A stretch of DNA of 64,000 nt, taken from Larkinella sp051857545. GTDB lineage: Bacteria > Bacteroidota > Bacteroidia > Cytophagales > Spirosomataceae. Below, piece after piece: positions 45,545 through 54,008 of the stretch. The stretch lies in the NCBI RefSeq assembly GCF_051857545.1, contig NZ_JBPZHB010000006.1, positions 124,001 through 188,000 of the forward strand. Direction: 5' to 3'. The notes under the pieces are model-generated. The model was not told the origin of the DNA, searched no databases, and saw nothing but the letters and a program-made list of their open reading frames with translations. The translations under genes and the position numbers were made by a program. Each line of letters opens with the position of its first letter. Positions within the stretch are counted from its first letter, which is position 1.

Positions 45545-47218
45545 ATGACTGAACAAGAATTGCAAAATTTTCTTTTACAATCTTATCCTAAAGAAAACGA
45601 AGCATGTGAGTGGAAAGCGTTTCAAAAGCTAAAACATTCTGTATCAGGACACTCTGGCGATGATGTCTTGTCTTATGTATCAGCTTTAGCAAATATGAGG
45701 GGAGGGTGCTTAATTATGGGAGTGGAAGATAAAAGACTTTCAATATTAGGCATTGAAGACACTGCAAGTTATACGCCAGATAACCTACCACACTATTTGC
45801 GGAATAATTGCCCCAACCTCAGTAGTGAAGGTTTATATGTAGAGGAGATTATCACTTCTGACACTTTAAAAAGAGTTTGGCTTATACATATTCCACAACA
45901 TTTACCCCGAAAGCCAGTATATGCCCATAGAATGGCTTGGCAACGTTCAGGTGATAGCTTAATAGCACTTACTTCTGAACGGGAAAACATAATATTACAA
46001 GAGCCATTGGGGCTAGAAGATGACTGGAGTGCAGGAACTTGTGTCGATGCTACAATTGATGACTTAGATCCAATAGCAATTGAAAGAGCTCGAAATAATT
46101 ATAAAGAAAAGTTTCCAAAACTTGCTAATGAAGTAGATAATTGGGATGACACTACTTTCCTAAATAAAGCCTTTCTTACAAAACGAGGGCGTATCACACG
46201 AACTTCAATAATATTACTTGGTAGGCCTGAATCAGAACACTTTATTAATCCCGCAATGGCCCGAATTCGCTGGATATTAAAAGACAAAGACAATGTTGAA
46301 AAAGACTACGAGCATTTTAGCTGTCCCTTTCTCTTAACTGTAGCAAACGTTTATCAAAAGATTCGGAATCTTCGATACCGCTATATAAGAGAAAACACTT
46401 TATTTCCAGACGAAGTAGATCAATACCATCCATTTGTTGTTCGAGAGTCTTTACATAATTGTATCGCTCACCAAGATTATGCACTTAAAGGATATATTAA
46501 TGTTGTAGAACGTGAAGATGGTAAGTTGGTTTTTACTAATGCTGGCACTTTTCTTCCAGGCTCTATTGAAAATGTCGTTCAGCAAGATGCTCCTCCAGAG
46601 TTCGTAAGAAATCCCTTCTTAGTAAGGGCAATGCTCAATCTTAATATGATTGATACGATTGGTAGTGGTATTAGACGGATGATGAATTATCAAAGAGAGA
46701 AGTATTTTCCATTACCTGATTATGAATTTCCAAATCAGCGTGTTCAAGTAACTATAATCGGTAAAGTGCTTGATTTGGATTATGCCCTTGTATTAGCCCA
46801 AAATCCTGACTTAAGCCTTGATGAAATAATAATGTTAGATAAATTGCAGAAAAAGAAACACTTACATGATTGGGAAATCTCTAAGCTTAGAAAAAGAAAA
46901 TTAATAGAAGGTAAGAAACCATTTATTTATATATCAGCCAACGTAGCAGCTAAGATTGGCCAGCAAGTCGAATACATCCATAACATTGGAATTGATGACG
47001 ATTACTGTCAAAAGATCATAGTAGACTATCTAAAAAGATTCAGGATTGCTGACAGAGAAAAGTTTGATAGTGTTCTTTTTGCAAAACTTTCTGATAGACT
47101 AACAGAAGAACAAAAGAAGAACAAAGTGAAAAATGCATTACAATCACTTAGGAGACAAGGTATTATTGTACTTACAGCTGATAGACATTGGGTACTAGCA
47201 GATAAAGCCACCTCTTAG
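45545..47218 (+). CDS. Schlafen/AlbA_2-type ATP-binding protein
   Basis: 557 aa from ATG at 45545, about 35% GC and so very different from its neighbours. The N-terminal about 150 residues form the AlbA_2/Schlafen domain (E-C... E-W-K-A-F-Q, then Y-V-S-A-L-A-N-M-R-G-G-C-L-I-M-G-V-E-D). A GHKL-like ATPase half follows: R-E-S-L-H-N-C (Glu301, Asn305), V-F-T-N-A-G-T-F (about 329-336), and I-G-S-G-I-R-R-M (about 372-379). The C-terminus is a winged-helix-like region (R-R-Q-G-I-I-V-L). These proteins often lie in defence islands and are thought to bind nucleic acid. It is alone and adjacent to the tRNA, so it was probably acquired by transfer. Confidence 0.85.
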   Translation: MTEQELQNFLLQSYPKENEACEWKAFQKLKHSVSGHSGDDVLSYVSALANMRGGCLIMGVEDKRLSILGIEDTASYTPDNLPHYLRNNCPNLSSEGLYVEEIITSDTLKRVWLIHIPQHLPRKPVYAHRMAWQRSGDSLIALTSERENIILQEPLGLEDDWSAGTCVDATIDDLDPIAIERARNNYKEKFPKLANEVDNWDDTTFLNKAFLTKRGRITRTSIILLGRPESEHFINPAMARIRWILKDKDNVEKDYEHFSCPFLLTVANVYQKIRNLRYRYIRENTLFPDEVDQYHPFVVRESLHNCIAHQDYALKGYINVVEREDGKLVFTNAGTFLPGSIENVVQQDAPPEFVRNPFLVRAMLNLNMIDTIGSGIRRMMNYQREKYFPLPDYEFPNQRVQVTIIGKVLDLDYALVLAQNPDLSLDEIIMLDKLQKKKHLHDWEISKLRKRKLIEGKKPFIYISANVAAKIGQQVEYIHNIGIDDDYCQKIIVDYLKRFRIADREKFDSVLFAKLSDRLTEEQKKNKVKNALQSLRRQGIIVLTADRHWVLADKATS

Positions 47219-47227
47219 AATTACTTG

Positions 47228-47349
47228 CTAGACGGGAGTTAGACGTGTTTACAGATTTTACGAGACATTTTCGCTTATAACATATTGATAATCAACGGAT
47301 AAAGAAGAAAAAAATATTAGACGAGAGTTAGACGAGAGTTAGACGAGGC
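47228..47349 (+). repeat. Two blocks of 11-bp direct repeats after the Schlafen-type gene
   Basis: Block 1 (47228-47249) has ctagacgggag and ttagacgtgtt. Block 2 (47317-47349) has ttagacgagag twice without gap, then ttagacgaggc. The core t-t-a-g-a-c-g is kept in four of five copies, and the first begins ctagacg. The 11-bp period is about one DNA turn. They start 10 bp after the stop codon of the preceding gene. Confidence 0.6.
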
Positions 47350-47440
47350 TAATAATAGTTATAAGAGGCTTAGAAACGAGCCTTTGTACAAACGTATTTA
47401 ATACCAACTATTATTTGTATTTTTCTAAGAATCCCCTTTA

Positions 47441-48892
47441 ACATGAGTCATCCCGAATTTTGAGTTAAAGCAAAATCGACTATGAGCGCGTTGGCGATGG
47501 CTAAGCGTAGTCTGTAAATCGGCACTGAAGCAGTTCGGTGCCGATTTACCGTTCTTGGTACCCACTGCTTGAGAAAAAGGGGAAGCCAATGGGGCCAGCT
47601 TCTTAGTAAGAAGAGTAAAAAATCGTACACTAAGGCCACTATCCCTAACAATTTTAGCCTATTTTCCCACAACCAGAGTCGAGGGGATTCCATGCCTAAC
47701 TCGGCTTTACCAGCCCGGAAGGCCTGCTCAATTCCCCATCGGTGCATGTAACTGTGAACCATCTCCCAGGCATCCCGCACGGAGTCAACAGCGATCGAGG
47801 TCAGCAAATACATCGGTGGCTGGTGATTTTTGCGGTCTCGTACAACGAGTAAATATAAGGGGGTTGATTCAAAGTCGGGATGGGTAACGAGCGTCCAGCC
47901 CACAGTGACGTGTTTGGTGGTCTTACGTTCTTTATCGCGCAGAAGTTTACGGCCTTCAGGGCGACAACTACGGGCCAACAGATGCGTCTGTCTGGTGCCC
48001 TTCTGAGGGTGCATCAGGAGGTGATTTTTTTTCCAGCGCAGTAAAAAATCCTGTTGGAAGTGTAGGATCCACTCAATGGTCCAGGCACTGGCATACCCTC
48101 GGTCCAACACGTGTAGCACCGGTTGGGTCAGCGATGCCTGTAGTTTACGGAGCATCCGATACATGATGTTGGTTCCCACTTCTTTATACTTGCCCCGCGT
48201 GGTCCACCAACTCATTTGAACCACACTGGGCACTTCACCTAAAGCCGACAAGAGTACGCCTGTCCACTGAAAGCCAGGGACGCAGATGCGGGCCGAAGGG
48301 GGCTTGAAAAAGCCTTTTTTAATCTTGGTTAGCCGTTTGGCTTTGCTACTTTCCACCGAGCAAAGCCCTTCGACAAACCAGCTCTCGGGTTTTTCCAGAC
48401 GGCTATCATCCCACAAGAGCAAGGGGCGCTTGTGGGCTCCCAGCAATTGAGTTATTCGTTCCTGAGTTCGTTTGAAAAAGAAATCATCGATCAGTGAGGC
48501 ATCCCATTTTTTACAGCGCAGCAGATTACTGATCCGCTTGGTACCCGCCGGAGCATGCGCATAGCCAGCAATATAGCTCCCCAACTCACTCAACAACAAA
48601 CCCATTTTGCTGTTGCGTAACAGTAAGATGCTGGAAAATAGGGTGGAGAAGGTTGCTACCAGCCGCTTATCAATCCGGTCAAGCAGGCTTTGGTGAAGTG
48701 GCTGGAGATAGTGCTGGATTTTGGTCCGCAAAAAGCAAGCAGCTGTTGACTTTTGAGCAGGAATCCCCTTTTTTTGTTGGCATGTCGTAGACATAAAAAG
48801 ACCTCCTTTCTAGTTTTGGCGTTGTGGTGATGCTCAAAACTAAGAAAGGAGGTTCTTTTTTACACATCCCTTAAAATTCGGGATGACTCATG
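47441..48892 (-). mobile_element. IS4-family insertion sequence, complete
   Basis: 1452 bp bounded by perfect terminal inverted repeats of 21 bp (each starts acatgagtcatcccgaattt or its complement). It contains one transposase gene on the minus strand. The flanks 47434-47440 and 48893-48899 show no clear target-site duplication, so it may have been rearranged after insertion, or the exact ends lie one or two bases off. Confidence 0.9.
47448..48794 (-). CDS. IS4-family transposase
   Basis: 448 aa. The DDE residues are visible: first Asp in L-L-L-W-D-D-S (Asp129/130), second Asp in V-L-D-R-G-Y-A (Asp231), and the Y(2)R(3)E(6)K signature of the IS4 family in Tyr349-Arg352-Glu356-Lys363. The frame is intact. 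The start codon is preceded by a good Shine-Dalgarno (aaaggaggt), unusual in this genome and consistent with a foreign element. Confidence 0.93.
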   Translation of the reverse strand: MSTTCQQKKGIPAQKSTAACFLRTKIQHYLQPLHQSLLDRIDKRLVATFSTLFSSILLLRNSKMGLLLSELGSYIAGYAHAPAGTKRISNLLRCKKWDASLIDDFFFKRTQERITQLLGAHKRPLLLWDDSRLEKPESWFVEGLCSVESSKAKRLTKIKKGFFKPPSARICVPGFQWTGVLLSALGEVPSVVQMSWWTTRGKYKEVGTNIMYRMLRKLQASLTQPVLHVLDRGYASAWTIEWILHFQQDFLLRWKKNHLLMHPQKGTRQTHLLARSCRPEGRKLLRDKERKTTKHVTVGWTLVTHPDFESTPLYLLVVRDRKNHQPPMYLLTSIAVDSVRDAWEMVHSYMHRWGIEQAFRAGKAELGMESPRLWLWENRLKLLGIVALVYDFLLFLLRSWPHWLPLFLKQWVPRTVNRHRTASVPIYRLRLAIANALIVDFALTQNSG

Positions 48893-48960
48893 TTTTGTAA
48901 ACTACTGATTTATAATATGTTAAAAAAAGGCAAGTTTGACTTTTTAAAGATTTTGAACTC

Positions 48961-49212
48961 TTATTGAATAAACCCATAAATTAGCTGATTGGGGGATTGA
49001 TCAACTATTAAATGGGTAAAACTTACGCTTTGGTTGAGCGGCTGCTCATTAATTGCTACATCCTTTACCAAAATCATATCATCAGTTGATTCGACGGAAT
49101 CATCTCGGGACCGAGCCTGGTAGAACCAGGTCGAGCGCTGTAGGAGGACTACTTCGCAGGCTCGACGGTGTCCGCATAGCGACAAGTTGAATGGGTCGAT
49201 AAACCCGGCCAT
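48961..49212 (-). pseudogene. Remnant of an IS3-family OrfB start fused to unrelated sequence
   Basis: 83 codons. The part G-H-R-R-A-C-E-V-V-L-L-Q-R-S-T-W-F-Y-Q resembles the N-terminus of IS3-type OrfB (R-R-A-C-x-x-x-x-x-x-R-S-T-x-Y-Y). After residue about 45 the similarity ends, and an unrelated tail leads to a stop. No rve catalytic domain follows, so it is a dead fragment. The call rests on about 20 residues. Confidence 0.45.
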
Positions 49213-49217
49213 CTCAA

Positions 49218-49499
49218 TTAATCATCCGATAGACATAGCTCTATTCCTGAAGTAATTATCAGTCGCTTGTTTTTTGATTTGGCTTCTGAAACTATCTGCG
49301 ACACTTTTTCTTTTTCCTTTTGTAATTCGGGAATTCTTTTTTGAGCCGCTTCGTCTGGCCTTCCAAACCGTTCCCGCGAACTAAAATCTCTCATTCGATG
49401 GAAATTGATTTTGGCAGAATAAAGAGCCATTAAGATCTCCCAGGCTTCTTCTACTGAGAAATTGCCTTCGATCAAGCTTAACGTTTCAAGTTTATTCAT
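49218..49499 (-). CDS. Small conserved-looking protein of unknown function
   Basis: 93 aa, charged, predicted mostly helical: I-E-G-N-F-S-V-E-E-A-W-E-I-L-M-A-L-Y, then I-N-F-H-R-M-R-D-F-S-S-R-E-R-F-G, then a Lys/Glu-rich coiled coil. The mixture looks like a real gene and not chance. It lies between broken genes in the accessory zone. No family recognised. Confidence 0.5.
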   Translation of the reverse strand: MNKLETLSLIEGNFSVEEAWEILMALYSAKINFHRMRDFSSRERFGRPDEAAQKRIPELQKEKEKVSQIVSEAKSKNKRLIITSGIELCLSDD

Positions 49500-49555
49500 T
49501 GCTCCTGTTTGTTTTGAGTTGATAGATTGTCAGAGGCAGCAGCGCTGGGTCTTTT

Positions 49556-49888
49556 TTATGAGCTTATGTTCATCAAACGAACTAATGCAGGCTCATGAAG
49601 GGACGCACACTGGCGAAAAAGCCCCAGCATTTTCCGAATCGTGACGTTGAGACCTTTGTAACTGCCCCCCTGTGGGGTTGCAATGGGTGCTTTAAGAAAC
49701 ACTTTGTTACGCCGGATTACGTCCCAGGATTCAGTAGAAATACCGGACATATTTCCGGCCAGATAAACCTGCTCGCCCACTTCAATCTCATCCAACTCGA
49801 TCTGAGCGTCGGCGGCCAGCAGAATGGCCAGGGTCGCATTCATAATTTCAGGACAGATTCCATCGGTCGCTACGCTTATTCTTGTCAT
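49556..49888 (-). pseudogene. icd: Truncated, frameshifted N-terminus of isocitrate dehydrogenase
   Basis: The chain begins like an isocitrate/isopropylmalate dehydrogenase: the usual G-D-G-I-G-P-E-I is A-T-D-G-I-C-P-E-I here, followed by A-T-L-A-I-L-L-A-A. It continues to V-F-L-K-A-P-I-A-T-P-Q-G-G and L-N-V-T-I-R-K-M-L-G-L-F. There the true frame shifts: the other frame reads F-F-A-S-V-R-P-F before it too stops. More than three quarters of the enzyme, including the catalytic Asp residues, is absent. Confidence 0.75.
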
Positions 49889-49980
49889 TTACCTACTTGT
49901 TGAAAGATCTGCCGCAAAGGTGTAGGAAGATATTCATAAGTAAAAATTTATATATTTTATGGTTACCATAACGATTTTTT

Positions 49981-50150
49981 ATGTATCACACCCTGCCCCA
50001 ACTACACGTCAATGTCAAAATCTCACAAACCTTGAGCATCCCCCGATCTCCCGGGCGGCCGAAGAACTCCATCTGACTCAGCCCGCGGTATCCATCCAGT
50101 TGAAAAACTACCGGGATCAATTTGATATTCCATTCGTAAACTTTGCACGA
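49981..50150 (+). pseudogene. LysR-family N-terminus broken by an 8-bp duplication
   Basis: ATG at 49981 opens M-Y-H-T-L-P-Q-L-H-V...K-I-S-Q-T-L-S-I. Another frame then carries S-R-A-A-E-E-L-H-L-T-Q-P-A-V-S-I-Q-L, the classic LysR helix-turn-helix. The break lies at 50038-50053, where atcccccg is followed by its near copy atctcccg. After about Q-F-D-I-P the similarity stops, so the effector domain is gone. Confidence 0.7.
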
Positions 50151-50264
50151 TGGATAAGTTCATGGCTTCCTCGGTGCAACCCCAATCCATAGCTGAATAA
50201 AGGATTGACCTTCGTTTATAAGTTAGTTTGCTTTACTACCTTTATCGTTTTACCAAACACATTT

Positions 50265-51161
50265 ATGACTAAACAGCGAATCTGTTTTACCGGGGGATCG
50301 GGGAAAGCCGGTAGGCACGTCATTGCCTACTTACTGGAGCAAGGCCATACCGTGATGAATGTTGACCTGAGTCCATTGCAGCACCCAGGAGTCACCAATT
50401 TGATCGCCGACATTACCGATTCGGGTCAAATGTTTAATGCGCTCAGTGCCTATGCCAGCTTCGACGAGTTGGAACCCGGTACGGGCATACCCCGATTTGA
50501 TGCCGTCGTTCATTTTGCCGCCGTACCCCGCATTTTACTCAAACCCGATAACGAAACCTTTCGGGTCAATACCCTGGGTACCTACCATGTGATTGAAGCC
50601 GCGGTTAAACTGGGGATTCAAAAAATTATTATTGCTTCCTCGGAGACCACTTATGGCATCTGCTTTTCGGATGGGCAAACCAACCCGAAAGTTTTGCCCC
50701 TGGAAGAGGACTATGACGTAGATCCCATGGATAGCTACGGCTTATCGAAGGTGGTCAATGAACAAACGGCCCGCAGCTTTCAGCGACGCTCGGGCGTGGA
50801 TATCTATGCCCTGCGGATTGGCAATGTGATTGAACCCCACGAATACGAGGAGCTGTTCCCTTACTATCTGGCTCACCCTGAAGTACGTCGCCGTAACGCT
50901 TTTTGTTATATTGATGCGCGGGATCTGGGCCAGATTGTCGACTTGTGTTTGCAAAAAGATGGGCTGGGCTACCAAGTATTCAATGCCGGGAACGACCACA
51001 ATGGGGCCATTCTGTCCAGTAAAGAACTGGCGGAACAATTCTTTCCCGGTGTGCCACTTCGTCGCGAGTTGGAAGCGCATGAAGCCTTATTTTCCAATCG
51101 CAAAATCCGGGAAGTGCTGAGCTTTAAGGAGCAACATAACTGGCGGAAGTACGTAAAATGA
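50265..51161 (+). CDS. NAD(P)-dependent epimerase/dehydratase, extended SDR
   Basis: 298 aa from ATG at 50265; an earlier in-frame start at 50205 has no support. The nucleotide motif is T-G-G-S-G-K-A-G-R-H (G-x-x-G-x-x-G). The active-site Tyr-Lys pair is in D-S-Y-G-L-S-K, and N-T-L-G-T-Y-H-V is the usual N-x-x-G block. It resembles sugar-nucleotide or hydroxysteroid-type epimerases. GC matches the core genome, so it is likely native or long resident. Possible cargo of the accessory zone, single gene. Confidence 0.9.
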   Translation: MTKQRICFTGGSGKAGRHVIAYLLEQGHTVMNVDLSPLQHPGVTNLIADITDSGQMFNALSAYASFDELEPGTGIPRFDAVVHFAAVPRILLKPDNETFRVNTLGTYHVIEAAVKLGIQKIIIASSETTYGICFSDGQTNPKVLPLEEDYDVDPMDSYGLSKVVNEQTARSFQRRSGVDIYALRIGNVIEPHEYEELFPYYLAHPEVRRRNAFCYIDARDLGQIVDLCLQKDGLGYQVFNAGNDHNGAILSSKELAEQFFPGVPLRRELEAHEALFSNRKIREVLSFKEQHNWRKYVK

Positions 51162-51199
51162 GGTAACCTACGGATGTATTATTCATCCCATTGGCCAGG

Positions 51200-51514
51200 C
51201 TAATCGTAGGCTTGATCATAGAGAAGTAAAGGGGAGTCTACTAACCGAATCGCGATTATCCAACCGATCCGTTCGAGGCTCCGGCGGGTCGGCCGGGCGA
51301 TGCTGGAAAGCCGCAATACACCTGCCAGATTTCGGAATTGCCCCTCTACCACTATACGGCGTTGCTGCTGCTGCCGAAAAGCTACCCGCTCTGCCAGTAG
51401 GGAGTACGTGGCCGAGGACATCGGGTTTGCCAAGTGTGCCCCTGCCACCCGAAACCGGACCCGGACACTGAAGAGTGGCAAAATCAGGCCATTAGGACTA
51501 AACCGAAAATACAA
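51200..51514 (-). pseudogene. Possible C-terminal transposase fragment
   Basis: 104 codons. The piece R-R-I-V-V-E-G-Q-F-R-N-L-A-G-V-L-R-L-S-S, followed by R-P-T-R-R-S-L-E-R-I-G-W, resembles the E-x-x-F-x-x-L-K region and tail of DDE transposases, with Glu in place. The catalytic Asp residues are not present and no inverted repeats were found. The family could not be named, and it may be a chance frame. Nothing else was seen in 51162-51564. Confidence 0.3.
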
Positions 51515-51564
51515 ACCGCGTCAAAGCCTGCTCAAGTTTCCCGGGAACTACTAATTTTAGGTCC

Positions 51565-52527
51565 ATGAACCGCAGAAATTTTCTGGCCCTGGCCGTCGGC
51601 GCTTCCGCTGCGACCGGGCTTTCCCCGGCGGACCGGACGGAGGATACCGCCATCCCGGTCATTGACACCCACATTCACTTGTTCGATACAGATCGCCCGC
51701 AGGGGCTGCCCTGGCCAACCCAAAAAGACGGCATTCTGTATCAACCTGCGTTGCCGGACCGCTACCGCAATCTTGCGGTGCCCCTCGGCATTGTGGGCGC
51801 GATTGTCGTGGAAGCCAGTCCCTGGCTGGAAGACAACCAGTGGGTGCTCGACGTTGCTGCCACGGACAAAATCATCGTCGGAACCGTGGGCAATCTTGAG
51901 CCGGGCAAGCCGGACTTCCGCCAGCAACTCGAACGCTTCCAACGCAATCCGCTGTTTCGGGGAATTCGCTACGGAAATCTCTGGGAACACGATCTGTCCC
52001 GCCAACTGGCCAATCCCCGGTTCGTAGCGGACCTTCGCTTCCTGGCTCAGGCCGGACTGGTGCTGGATACGGCGAATCCGAATCCAGCGCTCCTGGCGGC
52101 CATCGTGCGGGTTACGGATCTGGTGCCGGATCTGCGGGTCATCATCGATCATCTTCCCCAAATGACCATGCCGGAAGCGGCTGCGGCCCGAAAAACCGCC
52201 GAAGCCGACCTGCAGGCGTTGGGCAAGCGGCCCCAGGTGTATGTAAAAATTTCTGAAGTCCTGCGCCGGGTGGATGGAACGATTCCACAGACACTGCCTT
52301 TCTACCGGGCACGGCTGGATGAGCTCTTCGACCGCTTCGGCGAAGATCGACTGCTCTATGGCAGTGATTGGCCGAATAGCGATCAGTGGCGGCCTTTTCA
52401 GGTCGGATTGGGCCTGGTTAGGGAATATTTCAACACAAAAGGTCGAACCGTAGCCGAAAAGTATTTCTGGAAGAACTCGGTTGCGGCCTATCACTGGCAA
52501 AAGCGCGACCCTTCACAGCCCGGGTAG
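51565..52527 (+). CDS. Tat-exported amidohydrolase (COG3618, 2-pyrone-dicarboxylate-lactonase-like)
   Basis: 320 aa. The N-terminus M-N-R-R-N-F-L-A-L-A-V-G-A-S-A-A-T is a twin-arginine signal. The metal site begins D-T-H-I-H-L-F-D (H-x-H). Later come I-I-D-H-L-P and the closing Y-G-S-D-W-P-N-S with the final metal/catalytic Asp. The family hydrolyses lactones or amide bonds in a TIM barrel. The Tat signal suggests folding with metal in the cytoplasm before export. Monocistronic, convergent with the DUF805 gene. Confidence 0.88.
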   Translation: MNRRNFLALAVGASAATGLSPADRTEDTAIPVIDTHIHLFDTDRPQGLPWPTQKDGILYQPALPDRYRNLAVPLGIVGAIVVEASPWLEDNQWVLDVAATDKIIVGTVGNLEPGKPDFRQQLERFQRNPLFRGIRYGNLWEHDLSRQLANPRFVADLRFLAQAGLVLDTANPNPALLAAIVRVTDLVPDLRVIIDHLPQMTMPEAAAARKTAEADLQALGKRPQVYVKISEVLRRVDGTIPQTLPFYRARLDELFDRFGEDRLLYGSDWPNSDQWRPFQVGLGLVREYFNTKGRTVAEKYFWKNSVAAYHWQKRDPSQPG

Positions 52528-52555
52528 AGTCAGCTTGTTCCGCTGATGGACAATA

Positions 52556-52589
52556 CAAAAAAACCGCCCGACTCTAATGAATCGGGCGG
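52556..52589 (-). terminator. Intrinsic terminator of the DUF805 gene
   Basis: Read on the minus strand, an 8-bp GC-rich stem (ccgcccga/tcgggcgg) is followed by eight T. It lies 27 bp after the DUF805 stop codon. Confidence 0.85.
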
Positions 52590-52616
52590 CCTCATCTATA
52601 TCTTAAAACCTATAAA

Positions 52617-53009
52617 TCAGGCGACTGTGGCAGCTTTGGCTTTCGGGTCGGCACCATATTCATTGACGCCACGCGTGCCTTCGGTGCAGGCCAGAATCAG
52701 GTTATAAAATGGAATCAGCGCATACCAGCCGCTCTTGCCGACATCGTGCATCCGCCGGATCGCTACGGCCACCGAAGGAACCAGAATCGCCAGGTTAAAC
52801 AGCATCGTTATCCAGCCAATCACCGCCAGACCGTCGAAAAGCAGGATGTTGGTGAAATTGATCGCCTGCGTAACCAGCATGTTGATCAGGAAAAAATACC
52901 AGTACTCGCTCCGCCGGGCGCGCCCGTTGAAATCATTGTACTTTTTCAGGACCGAAACGTAATTGTCCAGAATCGAATTGGTGGTCGAAGAAGGGATGGA
53001 TGTGTTCAT
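52617..53009 (-). CDS. DUF805 membrane protein
   Basis: 130 aa from ATG at 53009; longer in-frame versions up to 53219 have a non-conserved leader. The family start is Y-N-D-F-N-G-R-A-R-R-S-E-Y-W-Y-F-F. Three or four hydrophobic helices follow, then A-I-R-R-M-H-D-V-G-K-S-G-W-Y and a C-terminal G-T-R-G-V-N-E-Y-G-x-D-P. This matches DUF805 well. Function unknown, inner membrane. Confidence 0.9.
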   Translation of the reverse strand: MNTSIPSSTTNSILDNYVSVLKKYNDFNGRARRSEYWYFFLINMLVTQAINFTNILLFDGLAVIGWITMLFNLAILVPSVAVAIRRMHDVGKSGWYALIPFYNLILACTEGTRGVNEYGADPKAKAATVA

Positions 53010-53218
53010 CGTAGTGTTTGTAAGTAGTTGTTTGGAATGATGTGAGCGTCCGGGTTTCGCTGTTTTTTGGCCCGTTGTTGCATCAAAAGTAGTGGGTCGG
53101 TCAAGGGTCCACAACGCCGGAGTGGTAACTGGTAGCAAAAATCTGGTAACTGGTGGTCTGGTGGCCGTAATTGGTTGACAACCACCGGCGACCCGGAAAT
53201 TTACCCATCCTTTCGGCA

Positions 53219-53250
53219 CAAAAAAACGGCCTGCTCGGGGAGCAGGCCGT
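53219..53250 (-). terminator. Intrinsic terminator of the Hsp20 gene
   Basis: On the minus strand a 10-bp stem (acggcctgct/agcaggccgt) is followed by seven T, just after the Hsp20 stop at 53256. Confidence 0.85.
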
Positions 53251-53255
53251 CCGGT

Positions 53256-53705
53256 TTATCCAATCTCGATGCGTCTCGGCCCTTTTTGTTTGGCCTCTTC
53301 CCGCTTGGGAATTGTCAGATGCAGCAGGCCTTTTTCGTATTTGGCCTCAATCCGGTCTTCATCCACCACGTCTTTGGGAAGCACGAAGCTGCGCTGGAAA
53401 GACTGGTAGCTGAATTCCCGGCGCGAATAATTTTGCGCTTCTTTCTCCTCGCTGTGCTGTTTCACCGAGGAAATCGTAAGCTGATTGCCGTTCAGTTCAA
53501 CCATAAAATCCGTTTTTTCCATACCGGGCGCAGCCAGTTCTACTTCAAACGCTTCGGTCGTTTCCTTGATGTTGACCGACGGAATGGTCGTTTGCGTTGT
53601 GGAAAAATTGCTGTTGTTCCAATTAAAAAGATCCCGGCTAAAAAAGTCATCGAACAAAGCCGGAAACGCCGGGGACGAAGCCCCATTCCTTTTGATGAGT
53701 GACAT
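53256..53705 (-). CDS. Hsp20/alpha-crystallin small heat-shock protein
   Basis: 149 aa. The alpha-crystallin domain runs from about residue 45: V-N-I-K-E-T-T-E-A-F-E-V-E-L-A-A-P-G-M, then L-T-I-S-S-V-K, R-R-E-F-S-Y-Q-S-F-Q-R-S-F-V-L-P and the final A-K-Y-E-K-G-L-L-H-L-T-I-P-K-R, whose G-L-L is the usual G-x-L motif. It holds denatured proteins in solution. The start codon has a perfect Shine-Dalgarno (aaggaggt), rare in this phylum. Divergent from the OsmC gene. Confidence 0.95.
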   Translation of the reverse strand: MSLIKRNGASSPAFPALFDDFFSRDLFNWNNSNFSTTQTTIPSVNIKETTEAFEVELAAPGMEKTDFMVELNGNQLTISSVKQHSEEKEAQNYSRREFSYQSFQRSFVLPKDVVDEDRIEAKYEKGLLHLTIPKREEAKQKGPRRIEIG

Positions 53706-53798
53706 ATCAACCTCCTTTTTTAAAAGTTAAACAATACAGAAATGAACATCAATGAGCGGTTTTTACCGTCAAAAACCGTCTTTTCAAACCCTGTGCCA

Positions 53799-53858
53799 AC
53801 GGTATTCCTGGCAGAAAAAATGACAGAAACAGGTCCGGTTTTCTGCCAGAAATACCGT
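53799..53858. promoter_or_regulatory. Strong inverted repeat between the Hsp20 and OsmC genes
   Basis: acggtatt-c-ctggcagaaaa (53799-53818) pairs with its complement at 53839-53858, with one mismatch in about 20 bp and a 20-nt loop. No T-run follows, so a terminator is unlikely. It lies 94-153 bp upstream of Hsp20 and could be a regulator site or a structured leader. Nothing else was seen in the 303-bp gap. Confidence 0.5.
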
Positions 53859-54008
53859 CGAAAAAGAAATTTTGTCAGTCTGAATACCCGGACTTCTGCT
53901 GATATTTTCCTGGCTGGCAGCCTTTGAAGCCTCTCTCCTTTTCGGTAGCTTTACCAGAACACAAAACTGTTGGAAGACACGATCTAAACCGATTTAACTG
54001 GCAAAAAC

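Noticed and set aside
47221..47349. CRISPR array
   Set aside because: The 11-bp repeats are directly joined without spacers and there are no cas genes.
53799..53858. CIRCE heat-shock operator
   Set aside because: The arms do not match the TTAGCACTC/GAGTGCTAA sequence or its 9-bp spacer.
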